NCBI GenBank assembly: GCA_964035575.1
Contig: OZ037916.1
Coordinates: 1,116,001 to 1,180,000 of the forward strand
Reading direction: 5' to 3'
From: Rhynchopus sp. YZ270_cl-10
Taxonomy: Eukaryota > Euglenozoa > Diplonemea > Diplonemida > Diplonemidae
Length of the DNA stretch: 64,000 bases
Under the pieces are notes generated by a model. The model saw only the letters and a list, made by a program, of their open reading frames with translations, was not told the DNA's origin and did not search any database. The translations under genes and the position numbers were made by a program. Position 1 is the first letter of the stretch; each line of letters starts with the position of its first letter. Shown here one piece after another: positions 43,376 to 54,458 of the stretch.

Positions 43376-45122
43376 ATGCAGGGTCCAACCCTCCTCTTCT
43401 TGCTGTGTCTTCCAGTGTTGTCTCGTGGGCAGGACACAGTTGTGCCTATACCTTCTACTGAGGCCCCTGCGACGATTGTGCCTGAGGTGGATGGTGCACC
43501 GCCACCTGCACCTACCCTAGTACAGTGGTGCACCTCAGATGATCGCTGTACCGAGAACGGTGATGTCGGTGCGGTGTGCAGCAACACGACCCTGCAGTGT
43601 GCCTGCAGCGCGCACTACACCCCGCTGCTGCATCAGGGGGCGTGGTACTTCTTTGGGTGTTACGCGGAGGTTCGTACGGCGCTGGTGTCTTTGACGTTTC
43701 CTTCTGCAGCGTGTCCACTGGGAGCGACTGTGGCGGACGACCTGGAGACAGCACTCTTCTCTGCAGTCGCTTCAGCCACAACAGGGACAGTGCAGGCGGC
43801 ATCGATAGTCTGTGCAGGGGACGTCGTGTACGCGGTGCTGGCGGTGGATGTGCCGTCCAGTGCAGTGGACGGTCTGACGCAGGCAGCGATGCAGACTTCG
43901 GTGCAGACATCTGTCGCATCGCGTGCCGATATGCTGGCAGTGTTCGGTGCGACGACGCAGTTGACGTACTTCGTTAAGGCAGCAGACGCGCCTCCGACGG
44001 AGGCCCCGGGTGGTATGAAAATTGGCATTTTTTTTTTTTTGGAATTTCCGAAACCTCTCACTCCCCACAGGAGACAACACGAACAGCCCTGCCACGAAGA
44101 ACTCCGTTGCGAAGGAGTGTGTATTGGACAACGCGGCTCTTGCGATGGAAATTGCGGACGGTGCTGCGTGCACCGCACTCTCCTGCACTATGGGGTACGT
44201 CGCGAACCTCACTGCCACCTACACATCTGCGTACTGCATTATACGACCGAGCACCTTCGTCGAGGGGTGTGCCGTGTCGGGCGACTGCTCCTTCTCTCCT
44301 GGGATGACACGATGTGTCAACGGGGCGTGCGTTGCACCAGAAGGGATCGTGGTGAAGCCAACCGAGAACCTGCGTGCGTACACCTCCGTGTCACGCGACT
44401 GGTGCATCGACGACAGCGACTGCCGCCTCCACGGGGACAACTCCTCCGAATGCCTCAAACAGGACCTCCAAGGCTCCTTCTGCAACTGCTCCGAAAACTT
44501 CGCACCCCCCGCACCCAACGACGCTGTCTGCATGCTCCCCGGCACCGACCTCGTCCCCATGGCGTTCACCGTCACCTTTGCGGATGGGGACTGTACATTA
44601 TTCAGCCGTGCTGTCAAAACAACCTTAACCATTGTTATTCGGAGAACATTAGGGGTAGTAACGCAGCTGGACGACTCTTGTGGTTCGGTGACGGTGTTTG
44701 GGATGGTAGACATGAATGCACAGACGTTGGATGACATGGCAACAGGGACGATTGATCTGTTGGCAGAGCTGAGGGTGGAGGCGTTGCACTTTCCGGATTT
44801 GCTTCAGTTGGGAAGTATCACGAACGCAACGGTGGGGAACGCAAGGGAATGTGTCGCCGAGCATGCTGTGTACACACGGCTGGACCACGCAGGGAGGTGT
44901 CAGGTGTTGAAGTGCGACGACGTGACAAACCGTACCAGCGTGGGGGGCCACTACACCTGCACCATTGACGCAACCATCTTCATCACGGAAGACGACCTCA
45001 CGCTGCAGGAGCAGGTCGCCATCGCCCTCCTCGCAGCGTGTGTGTGTGTCGCGATCGTCTCCCTCCTCATCCTCCTCTGGATCTGGTGGAAACACAGAAA
45101 AACAAAAAAGCGTGAAGTCTAA
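43376..45122 (+). CDS. Cysteine-rich type I membrane protein with internal duplication, 2 exons
   Basis: Exons 43376-44012 and 44071-45122 (58-bp intron, phase 1) give 562 aa. Signal peptide about residues 1-18 (MQGPTLLFLLCLPVLSRG), a long extracellular region, one membrane helix near the end (VAIALLAACVCVAIVSLLIL) and a short basic tail (KHRKTKKREV). Three small EGF-like cysteine modules begin CTSDDRC, CAVSGDC and CIDDSDC; the first and third end in CxC plus Cys. Two copies of a ~90-residue unit (LTFPSAACPLG... and VTFADGDCTLF...) follow modules, so the ectodomain looks duplicated. Several N-glycosylation sites (NTT, NLT, NSS, NCS, NRT). Likely a surface or endomembrane protein. No family named. 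Confidence 0.8.
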
Positions 45123-45249
45123 GATACGCACGATGCAATTTTTTCTTCTTTTTTTTTGGGGGTTCCAAGAAAAAAGTGTTCCGTTTTTTTTACTTTTCTC
45201 TGGAATATACTAGCCACCTTTGGGTGAAAGGGGGGAAGGGGGGTTTTAT

Positions 45250-45432
45250 TATGGGTTCACCTCGGTGTACTTGGCCACGCACCAAGGTACACTGTTCCAG
45301 GCTTTATTTCAAGTCACATTTTTTTTTCGAATGGATGTAGTACTGCATGATTGGTCCACCGAGGTGTACCGATCATTGTACCAAAGGTACACTGTCACGA
45401 GAGGGCTGTTGTATTTCAAGTTTTACATATCA
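45250..45432 (+). repeat. Two type II modules in tandem
   Basis: First copy about 45250-45330 (GGTGTACTTGGCCA, CCAAGGTACACTGTTCC, loop deleted, TTTCAAGTCAC plus T-run). Second 45331-45432 (AATGGATGTAG, GCATGATTGGTCCACC, CCGATCATTGTACC, AAGGTACACTGTCACGAGAG, GGCTGTTGTATTTCAAG). Confidence 0.75.
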
Positions 45433-45777
45433 TTTTTTGGTCTGTCAAATGGAGGCTTGTTGTGGGATATGAAAGCTTGTGTTGTTGTGGTGTTAACCTT
45501 TTTGTCGCCACCCCTCATCGCTGGGATACACGAAAACTGGGTATCTTAGTATACCGCGAGACACTCTCTCATCTTTCAAAATTGCATTTTTATTGTTTTT
45601 CGCAGTGTAAGCAAAGTCTTAGGTCAACGGAAAAAAGACACAGTAGTAGATTAGTGATGACAATGCTCAGTTCAGTATTTCTTTCTTTCTTTTGTCTGCA
45701 TGCAAACCCCTCAAAACCCCGCTTTCTTTTAGGTGACCAAGCGAGGCGTACTACGCATCACTCTCATACGAATATTA

Positions 45778-45857
45778 CTGGTGCTCCTGAAATAAAAAAA
45801 AAAAAAAAACCAAGTACGCAACAAGTACGCAAAATGGGGTTTTCAGGAGCACCAATT
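45778..45857. mobile_element. 80-bp MITE-like inverted repeat
   Basis: Ends TGGTGCTCCTGAAA and TTTCAGGAGCACCA with ATTA on both outer sides. The interior is an A-run and AAGTACGCAA repeats. Confidence 0.55.
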
Positions 45858-45918
45858 ACCATTTTTACTTTTTGTATAATCCCAGAGTACCCTTTGTGGT
45901 ATTCTGTGGGGAGTCTTT

Positions 45919-45965
45919 TAAGGTGACTAAGCACAGGCTTAGGATCATCTTACAAACTTTTCTTT
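45919..45965 (+). repeat. Type I hairpin module
   Basis: AAGGTGACTAAGCACAGGC then TTAGGATCATCTTACAAAC and TTTTCTTTT. The loop is reduced to ACAG; the stem is complete. Confidence 0.75.
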
Positions 45966-46145
45966 TTTTTTTGGGTAGTGGGCAGAGGGTAAGTGGAGTT
46001 CTGTTTGGAGTAGGGGTTTTTGACATTTTGGCATTTTATTTCATTTACAGCACTCCAAATAAATTGGCATCCAAATCAGGCAGATTTGGGGTTTTTTGAG
46101 TGATTTGACGCCTTTACTGATGCCGAACATGTTTGGAGTACTGTA

Positions 46146-46235
46146 TAAGATGACTAAAAGAAAGCACTCTGTCAGGCTTGGGTCATCTCATAGATGTGTG
46201 TGCACGAGAGGCACATGCATCTTTCAAGTTTTCTT
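46146..46235 (+). repeat. Tandem type I and type IV modules
   Basis: Type I variant with outer arms AAGATGA/TCATCT (Watson-Crick instead of G-U) around a diverged loop, joined directly to GATGTGTGTGCACGAGAGG, CACATGCATC and TTTCAAGTTTTCTT (type IV). Confidence 0.65.
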
Positions 46236-46972
46236 CTCTTGGTCACCAGTCAGGTGGGGAGTTGGCTGGGGACGGCACATCTGTTACACATTAATGCAGA
46301 TGTCCTCAGGCAAGCTCAGTGAGAACAGAATTCTCACACAGAGCACCTTCGAGGGAAACATACAATAGAGTTCTGTGGGGTGTTTAGGTGAGGGGAAAAT
46401 GACATCTGTCTGGGGGGGGGGTTTTTTTGGGTTCATCTGATAAACTTTTTTGTTATTTTGTTATTCGTGTTGTTTTGCTCTCCAACCATGGGTGCACTGC
46501 CACGAGAGGGCTTTGTATTTTAAGTCACGATGTGTGTGCAAGAGGCACATTCATCTTTCAGGCTGTATTTGCACTATGTCAGGGATTGATACAAGGATTC
46601 GAGGTTTGGGAAATGTGGAGAGAATAGCTCAAATTTTTTTTCCTGCTCAAATCCCGATTTTCCCAGCGAGGGGGGGGTGGTAGCTGCACCACCTTATCAA
46701 TTCCTTTGACTATGTTCAACATCTGTCACTCTTTCCCCCCCCCCCTTCTCCCTCCCCACCCCTTTTTTTCTAGTCTGTTTAATACCGGACACCTTCAACT
46801 CTCCTTTTTTTTTCTTCTTCTTCTTTTTTTTTTTTCAGTTCTATCGAAGAACCAAAGAACAGAACCATTTACCCATTTGTCCTTTCACTCTCTTCTCTCT
46901 CTCTCTCATCCCCCTCACTCTCTCTCTCTCCTCCCCCTTTTTCCATCAAAACCACAGAACACAACACACAAT

Positions 46973-47677
46973 ATGTCGGATGAGCTGCGTATCGTAGTGT
47001 TAGGTGCTGCAGGTGTAGGGAAGAGTGCGTTGACCATGCAGTTCGTACAGGGGACGTGCAACGAGGAGTACATCCCGACCGTGGAGGATACATACAAGAA
47101 GAGTGCCGAGGTGGAGGGCCACGCTGCGACCCTCACGATCATCGACACTGCCGGGCAGGAGGAGTTCCGCGCCATGTTCGATATGTACCTCGAGCGTGGG
47201 GACGGCTTCGTCTTGGTCTACAACGTGCTTGATGCACACTCCTTTGCAGAGGTTAAGCTTATGTACGAGGCGTTGATACACAGACGGCCTGACCTCAAAT
47301 GGGACACCGTGTATGTACACTCGGGTTTTTGTTGGGTAAATTGGTACCTTCTCTATTGTCTTCGAGTATTCGGTAAAAGATGTTGCCATTGATTTTGTTA
47401 GATGTGCACGAGAGGCACATTCATCTTTTCTTTGTTTTTGTTCACAAAAAATGCCACACATTACAGAGAGGAAGGACACCACGTGCCCATTGCGCTTGTC
47501 GCGAACAAGACTGATTTAATAGGAAGACGGCCACAGGAGGTGGACCGGGAGACAGGTGTCAACACAGCCGATGCGTGGCGGTGTCGCTACTTCGAAGCGT
47601 CGGCGCGTACACGGAAGGGTGTAGAGGACTCCTTCCACGGGCTCATCAGCACGCTTATGAACTACAAGAAAAAGTAG
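46973..47677 (+). CDS. Ras-like small GTPase 1, 2 exons
   Basis: Exons 46973-47310 and 47467-47677 (phase 2) give 182 aa. G1 GAAGVGKSA, effector YIPTVEDTYKK, G3 DTAGQEEF, G4 NKTD and G5 EASA place it in the Ras subfamily. The residue equal to Ras Gly12 is Ala. The protein ends MNYKKK with no CAAX box, so membrane anchoring by prenylation is not predicted, unlike its neighbour at 48412. The intron position and phase match that neighbour exactly (338 coding bases before the donor), showing a tandem duplication. The 156-bp intron contains a type IV hairpin. Confidence 0.88.
47401..47438 (+). repeat. Type IV hairpin module in Ras-like 1 intron
   Basis: GATGTGCACGAGAGGCACATTCATC followed by TTTTCTTTG, in sense orientation, about 30 bp upstream of the acceptor. 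Confidence 0.7.
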
Positions 47678-48411
47678 TCACACAAACCGCCCAATTTGCC
47701 TTTCGTAGCCTTAGCATAGAGAAGGTGGCATGTGGTGAGGTGTTTGCACTTTCATAGTCTTTTGTGTATACCGGCCAGCATCGCCCCCATGTGGTTCGAG
47801 AACCAAGCTGTTGGTGTCTGCGTCCACAGAGGCGTATGCACGCCTTTTCAACTTACGTTGGTGTTGTTGTAGTGTGCTGGGGATACTCCACAATGCATCT
47901 GCTTGCCTGCTGATTCCGATCTGTTTTTGTAAGAAACTCATGTCCGTGATTGCGGAAGGGAGGGGAGGAGGGGGAGGAGGAGGAGGGAGCAAGGAGTGTA
48001 TTTGTGTTCTAACCCAAGGTTCTTTCCCTTCCCCGTATAGTTTTGTCTTTTTTTTTTTTTTTGGGATTGCAAATCTGTGAATACCCGCACATCTTAACTG
48101 TTAACAAACCCCAACACCCTGCAAGACCCGATTTTACCAAAAATCCCAACGAAAAAATATCCTCCCTTTTTTCACGTTTCAAGTTCACTCAGAGTCCTAC
48201 GGTTGGGCCATCTATGAATGGGGAGTGATTTTTTCACTAACTCTCACTAAGCTCTCAAGGCTCTCACAAGCTCTCACAGCCTGTTGCGTGTCTCACGGAG
48301 ACGATCATAGATGAGCCCAACGGTCTGAGTATTATGTCAACACTTTTTCAAAAACACCACTCTGTCAGGGGGGTGTTGTGGGGGGGTCCTCACAACAACG
48401 CTGTGTAGAGC
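47678..48411. other. Spacer between the Ras-like genes
   Basis: No gene. G/GGA-rich stretch (47950-47995), T-run, and a MITE-like element at 48187-48330. Confidence 0.5.
48187..48330. mobile_element. 144-bp MITE-like inverted repeat
   Basis: Left ACTCAGAG...CGGTTGGGCCATCTATGA and right TCATAGATGAGCCCAACGGT...CTGAGT are inverted. The interior has CTCTCACAAG-like tandem units. No clear target duplication. Confidence 0.55.
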
Positions 48412-49574
48412 ATGGCGCAGGCGTTGAAGCTGGTGGTGCTGGGAGCAGGGCACGTGGGGAAGAGCTCGTGCACGATACAGTTTGTGCAGGGGCACTTTGT
48501 GGCGTCGTACGACGCGACGGTGGAGGATACATACCGCAAGGTGGCGGAGGTGGACGGGAAGGCGTGCACGCTCGACATCGCAGACACATCGGGACAGGAG
48601 GAGTACCAGTCCTGTGTGCAGAAGTACTGCGAGCGGGGTGGCGGCTTCCTTCTCGTCTACAGTGTTGTCGACAAGAACAGCTTCCAGCAGGCACAGGAGA
48701 TCTACGAGTCGCTCATGCGAATACGGAGGGAGCTCAGTCCCGACTCTGTGTATGCCAAGTTTTTTTTATATATTTCTTAGCCCTGTGCTGTCCGCGAGGC
48801 TTTTTTGACTTCTTTACGTGATAAAATACCCCTCTCATTCTGGTTGGGGCAATGATTATGGTCCTGCTTACCAATGAGCTCTCTCTGGGGGTTCGACAAC
48901 CCGCGGAGAACCAGGACCTGCTGTCCGCCGATGAACGGTGAGAGGCGTTTGCACCTTCAACTTCTCTTTTTTTTTTTTGTGAAATATCTTTTCTCACATG
49001 GCCAATAATTCCCTGTGTCAACCCTTAACATTAACGCATGCAAAGACGACATTTTCAACCTCTGATTTTTGTGAACTATTAACTATTCAGTATTGTTCTC
49101 TGAAACGCATCTGTATGCAATAAACCTAACAGCCCCGAAGGCGAGTACGTGCCGATTGTGTTGGTGGGGAACAAAGTGGATTTGGTTGGCCAGCACGACC
49201 GGCAAGTGGAACGTCGTGAAGGCTTGCAGCGTGCACAGAAGTGGCGGTGTGGGTTCTTCGAGACCTCTGCGAAGACACGTCTCAATATAGAAGAAGCCTT
49301 TGGCGACCTCATCAGGCACGTCAAACAAGCACAGCAGCGTCGTCTTGACACTCTCGCACGGCCGACCAAAACCCTTCCTGCACCGTCCCGAGAAGACCCC
49401 GATCCTGTAGAAGGTATGTTAGGGGACAAATGGTTCAAGGGGAAATTTTGTTTCCTTTTTTGGGAGAAAAAACAAAATTCTGCAGAAAACGCGCATGAAT
49501 CCCCACCACGATCCTCTGCCAGAGGCGATGCGCCGAAAAAGAAGAAGAAGAAAAGAAAATGTGTCATTTTGTGA
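48412..49574 (+). CDS. Ras-like small GTPase 2 with CAAX box, 3 exons
   Basis: Exons 48412-48749, 49133-49413 and 49486-49574 give 235 aa. G1 GAGHVGKSS (Ras Gly13 position is His), effector YDATVEDTYRK, G3 DTSGQEEY (Ala59 position is Ser), G4 NKVD, G5 ETSAKT. After the G domain comes a Pro/Arg linker and a polybasic tail KKKKKKRKCVIL; CVIL is a CAAX box favouring geranylgeranylation, so plasma-membrane anchoring is expected. The second intron (72 bp) is in frame and stopless, so retention would insert 24 residues. The first intron (383 bp) holds a type V module. Confidence 0.88.
48937..48975 (+). repeat. Type V module in Ras-like 2 intron
   Basis: GGTGAGAGGCGTTTGCACC then TTCAACTTCTC and a T-run, in sense orientation. 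Confidence 0.65.
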
Positions 49575-49926
49575 TAATATAATTGAGGCTAAGGAGGGTG
49601 TGGAGATTTCGGCTTTTTCGGCTATTTCGGTTTTTTCGGTTTACCTTTGCCATTTTTTTTTTTTTTTTCAAAAAAAAATTTTTTTTTGACAAGGCAATTT
49701 TCAGGTCAAAAAAAATTTTTTTTTCGAAAATTTTTTTGACCTCTGAGGTGTGTCTGGGGGCATCGAAAAATGCAAAAAAACGCAAAAATCGGGTGTTTTG
49801 AGCATCTGTGGTTACACCATATACACGTCTCTGAACAAGCCTATACTATAGCCGAAAATGGCTCGGGAAGGCGATGATGTTTGACACAAGAAAAAGCCCC
49901 CACTTGGGCACTGCCAGGTTCCGCAC

Positions 49927-51250
49927 GTGAGCGTCGGACCGGTCACTGCTCTGGGTGCCCATGTGTTTTGGCCAATTCTTGACGAGGATGGGGGTGCGGG
50001 ACGCAAAGTCGTTACGGTCGGAGCGAACCTTCTCCTACGCACATCAGTCGTTGGCCTCGTGCCCAGGGGTGTCTATAAGATACAAGGTTCAACCTCTTCT
50101 TGTGATCCACCGAGCACGAAGCGAACAGTGTGCATCAAACCCTCAGGATCCTGTAGCACCGAGGGTGTGTGATCCCCAATAGCTATTTCCCTCCCTCCCG
50201 CCAGAGCCCGAGGGATCCCTTGAGGGAGGTCAGGGCACCCCGAGGGCCGAAGGCTCGAGGGGGCCCTGACCTCCCGAAAGGGAATCCCGAGAGCCAAGGG
50301 GGGGAGGGATGTCGCTTTGTGACCCGACCAGGCCGGTTTCTGGCCAACCCACGTGCTTTTGTGGTGTTTTGTGTATAAACACGTTGTTTCTAAGGCAAAT
50401 CCACGGGCACACGGGTACCATAATATGTGGCCCACGCACGCGTTTTTGGACGCGAATACGCTTTTCGAGCCGCAGAAACCAAGATGTGGGCCGTTTTAAA
50501 AAGTTTTTGGCTGGTTTCCTGCACCAAAACCGCATTCCCTCTCGCGGGAATTTTCGGGCTCTCGCGGGATTCCCGCCAGCTCTCGCGGGAATCCCGCGAG
50601 GCCGCGGCAGGGTTACAAATGTGAGTCTGCGTCAGGACATACGCCGTCTGCCATCAAGCGGAGGGTGCTCCAATACTCCTCAGGTGTCTCACCCACGGTC
50701 GTACGCCCTTCCAGCAAGGATTCTCCCGAAAGACTTCTTCAATGGCATCGTGAACAGTCGCGAGGCTCACACAGACTTTTTCGACCACTTACGTCTCACG
50801 GACCGGTAGGCCCCACGGTTTCCAGCTCAGCCAGCACCACCTCTACGAAGACGAGTACATGGCCACCCGCTACACGAAGGAGCAATCACAGCGATCACGA
50901 ACCACGCGATTGAGGTGGTTTCATAGGTGGTCAGCGGGGAAGCATACGAGGCTTCACAAAGCAACACCGCTTCCGGAGCATGATAACCGGCTCCCCTCTT
51001 CCTCAACATGCACCAGAGCCCTATTTTTCACCATCGGGTTTCCCCCAAAACCCCGGAGTCCTCCGATGACGCAAGGCAAGTCACTCTCCCAAAGCGATGG
51101 CATTGGATGCAGTATCCGAAGTCAGACCTCCGGGGAATGAAGGAAAATATTGAATCCTTAATGGACGACTTCAATGTGATCGCTGCCTTCTCCCTCTACG
51201 CCCCACCCTTCAACAACACGGAGACTCGCAAGCTGCAAGTAATTTGAGGT
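49927..51250 (+). other. ORF-dense GC-rich island of unknown origin
   Basis: GC-richer than its flanks, with protein-like stretches in several + frames (for example FSYAHQSLASCPGVSIRYKV about 50020, ILPKDFFNGIVNSREAHTDF about 50720, ESLMDDFNVIAAFSLYAPPF about 51150) that do not join into one frame. It also contains a strong hairpin (GAGGTCAGGGC 50227 against GCCCTGACCTC 50262) and repeated CTCTCGCGGGAATCC units (50538-50600). It may be a decayed gene or element, or a multi-exon gene I cannot parse. Family unknown. Confidence 0.3.
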
Positions 51251-51769
51251 TTTTTGTGCGAGCCGAAAACGTTCATGTTCGGAGATAGGGACAGTGTGCG
51301 CACTACTTTACGCAGAAAGAACGGGCCCATTTTGGGGCGAGTCAGAGGCCGTTTTTCGAAGAGCTACCATGGGATATTTCGGTTTCCCCAATTTTTTAAC
51401 TTTCAAAAAAAAGCGAAAATCTGCCTTTGTGCCTGGAAAATGTTGTGCATTTTTGGTGGAATTTTTTAAAAATTGCTATACTCCCCTATGACTGGACCCA
51501 ACTCCCCTCACTCTTTTTTTGGTCAAAAACACCCCAAAAATCCGCACTTTTTTTTCCGATTTTTCCGATTTTTCCCTTTTTAAACACCCTCCTAAAAAAT
51601 TTAAAACAAAAACAAAAACGAAACAATAAACAAATGCTAGTTGCACTGCTCATCCCCTAGCAAAACCCCCCCTCTTCCATTTGTTTCAGCTCTAGTACCA
51701 CCCCCATCACCCCACCACCCCACCATTCACCACCCCTTCTAACTTCCTGAGAGGCAAAAAAAAAAGGTG

Positions 51770-51818
51770 TAGTGGAGTTCATCCTCGGGTGTCTCACGAA
51801 TACAGCCAAGTTTTCTTA
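51770..51818 (+). repeat. Type VI conserved motif
   Basis: TAGTGGAGTTCATCCTCGGG then TGTCTCACGAATACAGCC and AAGTTTTC. Matches 39711 and 58478. A more diverged relative is at 52820-52863 (CATCCTCGGGTGTTTACACT). Confidence 0.7.
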
Positions 51819-51941
51819 AAAAAAGAAAAAGCGAACACAAATGTACGAAGCAATCTACAAGAGTTTGGGAAAACGACCAACACATGTGAGCGAAACTGCC
51901 ATCGCTCCTTTAAGGAGATGTGCTGTTGGCGCCGAGCGATG

Positions 51942-52202
51942 TGTGTACCGCGTGTACCATGTGTACCATGTGTACCATGTGTACCATGTGTACCATGTGT
52001 ACCATGTGTACCATGTGTACCATGTGTACCATGTGTACCATGTGTACCATGTGTACCATGTGTACCATGTGTACCATGTGTACCATGTGTACCATGTGTA
52101 CCATGTGTACCATGTGTACCATGTGTACCATGTGTACCATGTGTACCATGTGTACCATGTGTACCATGTGTACCATGTGTACCATGTGTACCACGTGTAC
52201 CG
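51942..52202. repeat. 9-bp satellite (TACCATGTG)n
   Basis: About 28 head-to-tail units, almost without variation; only the first and last units differ. The unit length is a multiple of three with no stop in several frames, so ORF finders report VYH, CVP, TMC and VHM repeat proteins. These are not genes. Confidence 0.95.
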
Positions 52203-53518
52203 CCCCCCTGTTCATATCATGCACAGTGAGAGGCATCATCGTTACCATATTTTTTCTTTGGCAGCACAGTAGCACAGTGCCATACGATTTTTTTTTTTTT
52301 TATTTTTCATGCATTTTTTGTCAATTTGCTATTGAATTGCCTGATATCCTTCGTTCCCCCTTTTTGTGGCGTTTTTGCGCTGTAATATTCGTTTTTTTTT
52401 ATTTTATTTCTTTCACTTTGCAACTATCCTTTCGTTCATGTGTTGTTCTGCTCAAGGGTAGTCCTGGGACCGGGTCTCAGTTGGTGCCGTTTTCCCCTGG
52501 ACCTGTCAGGTCCATGTTGGGTGGTTTGCCAAGGGTGTAATATTCGTTTTTAAAAATTAGATCATGTGTGTTTTGTGTGTCCGATGTGCCCCCTGTGGCA
52601 TATCTCATCTTAAGAATTTATGTGTGAAATTTTCGCTTCCCCCCCTTCATAGAAACAGTGTTCTTCACGTTTGTAGAGCAGCTAAAAAAACCCATCACCA
52701 CGCACACATCCGTTTAGACGTAAAACGCTTCGATTTTTTTAGAGATTAGTTTTTTTTTCATTTTTTTTGGAGAACCGAACAGATTTTGGTGCTGGCCACA
52801 AAGGCACACTCCATTGTAGGTTAGTGGACGAAACACATCCTCGGGTGTTTACACTAATGCAACCGGGGAGTGTGCCTTTTCAAAAAAGGCATACTCCATG
52901 TAGGTCTAGGTTGCAGCCGTAGGTTGCCACAGTGGGATAGTAACGCAGAACAAAGAACACACAGCCATGTCATCTGACATACCATACTATATTATGACAC
53001 CACATAACAAAAACCTTAGAAAAAAAAAAATGTGGGTTATGTACAGTTAAATGGTACATATGGAATTATGAGATGTGAATATGTCATCGTTTTTATTATT
53101 GTCATATGACATGGACACGATGACATGCAGCGTTGTGTACTCGAGTCATAGAGGTGTGGGTGAGCGGGCACCCCTTTATGGTGATCCAAAACATCCAAAA
53201 CTGCTTCCGGCATTTTGCGGTCGCACCGACCATTTGTAAGGTTGGTGTGTGCAAAGTACTTTAGATTCAAAAGCCTTAGAGATGTGTGTATATCCGAATA
53301 TTTTCTCTGTTTTACACAATAAACACTAATCAGAACCTTGCAGAGGATCTGTTTGTTATTTTTTTATTTTTTGCAATTTTCCAGGGGTAACAGCCTGCTG
53401 CATGTCGGGGAGAGAGAAAAAGAAAAGAAAAGAAAAAAATGTTCTGTGGGCTGTCGGCCTACTGTTTGTTTTGCAGTTCAGTAGTGCATAGCTTTCGACG
53501 GACGCCTCCCCTTTTAGA

Positions 53519-53560
53519 CACGGTGACTAAGCACAGAGAGGCTTAGTGTCATCTTACAAT
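53519..53560 (+). repeat. Type I hairpin module
   Basis: ACGGTGACTAAGCACAGAGAGG then CTTAGTGTCATCTTAC. Stems kept. Confidence 0.75.
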
Positions 53561-53720
53561 GTGTATTTTTTTTTCTTTCAAAAATATTTTTTCTTGAGGA
53601 GCAAAGGTGAGCTTTTTACCCTTCAGGTGTGAAATGTTCTCCCTTCTGATTCTCATGTGGGAACGTGAAAAAAAAGGTACACCTATTTTTAGATGTGTAT
53701 GCAGCCCCCACACGCTATAT

Positions 53721-53885
53721 TTTTTTTTACATCTTCTGTTGTAGGCCGCAGGGTAGTTTGTGCTTTCATCTGGATGGCTGGCATCGTATGTGGGTCAGTC
53801 GGAGGTGCCTGCATTAATAACTTCACTTTTTTTAAGGTGACTAAGCACGAGAGGCTTAGGATCATCTTACAAACTTTTCTTCTTT
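53721..53885 (+). repeat. Tandem type III and type I modules
   Basis: Type III copy (TTTTTTTACATCTTCTGTTG ... TGGATGGCTGGCATCG ... GTCAGTCGGAGGTGCCTGC ... AATAACTTCACTTTT) runs directly into a consensus type I copy (AAGGTGACTAAGCACGAGAG, GCTTAGGATCATCTTAC). The T-run of one is the start of the next. Confidence 0.8.
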
Positions 53886-54107
53886 TTTTTCATACTGCGT
53901 AGAGAACGCCTTCTTTGTGCTTTCTCTTCTTTGAAAGAAAATGGAAAAGGCGCACATTGTCATCCCTTTTCTGTTCTCTGTTGAATCACAGAGATCAGGA
54001 CAGCAGAGGGAGGTGGGGGCCCTTTATATTCCCTTTTTTTGTTTTAAACAGCCACCAGGTCTGTATGCAGTTGCCTCTATTGGGCAACGTTGTCAGATAC
54101 AGCAAAA

Positions 54108-54258
54108 TTGGTGTGGCTGAAAGGGGGTGCTATTTTCTGCTATTTTCTGCTACTTTCTGCTATTTTCTGCTATTCTGGGCGTCTGGATTTTTTGGTGCGG
54201 CTGGAGGAGGTGCTATTTTGTGCTACTTTCTGCTATTTGGGGTCGTCAGCCACACCAA
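54108..54258. repeat. Inverted repeat bounding TTTTCTGCTA tandem units
   Basis: TTGGTGTGGCTGA and TCAGCCACACCAA flank about ten TGCTATTTTC-like units. MITE-like. Confidence 0.55.
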
Positions 54259-54458
54259 AAATAATTTATTTTTAAAAAAACCCATGCCTCTGTGTTAGAG
54301 AGAGTCCATTTTTTCCACCCACCTAGCCTTTCGAGTGACGCTTTGTGAACAAAAAAAAAAGGTTTCCCTTTCATTTTCTTCACTTTCCCTCCTCTCCCTT
54401 CTCCCCCCTCAGACTGTGCTGTTTCTAAGTTCCATTTTCTCCGAGACGTAATGACAAA

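Larger units (their letters stand above)
45123..46972. other. Repeat-dense spacer before Ras-like gene 1
   Basis: No gene; the 45351-45926 open frame covers repeats. Two type II modules (45250-45432), a small MITE (45778-45857), type I modules at 45729 (weak), 45919 and 46146, type IV modules at 46192 and 46529, and a C/T-rich leader ending TTTTTTTCAG at 46838. Confidence 0.6.

Noticed and set aside
45351-45926. 191-aa ORF before the Ras-like genes
   Set aside because: It spans a type II module, a MITE and poly-A; no coding character.
51942-52202. CRISPR-like array or repeat-protein gene
   Set aside because: Nine-base units without spacers; a simple satellite open in several frames because the unit is a multiple of three.
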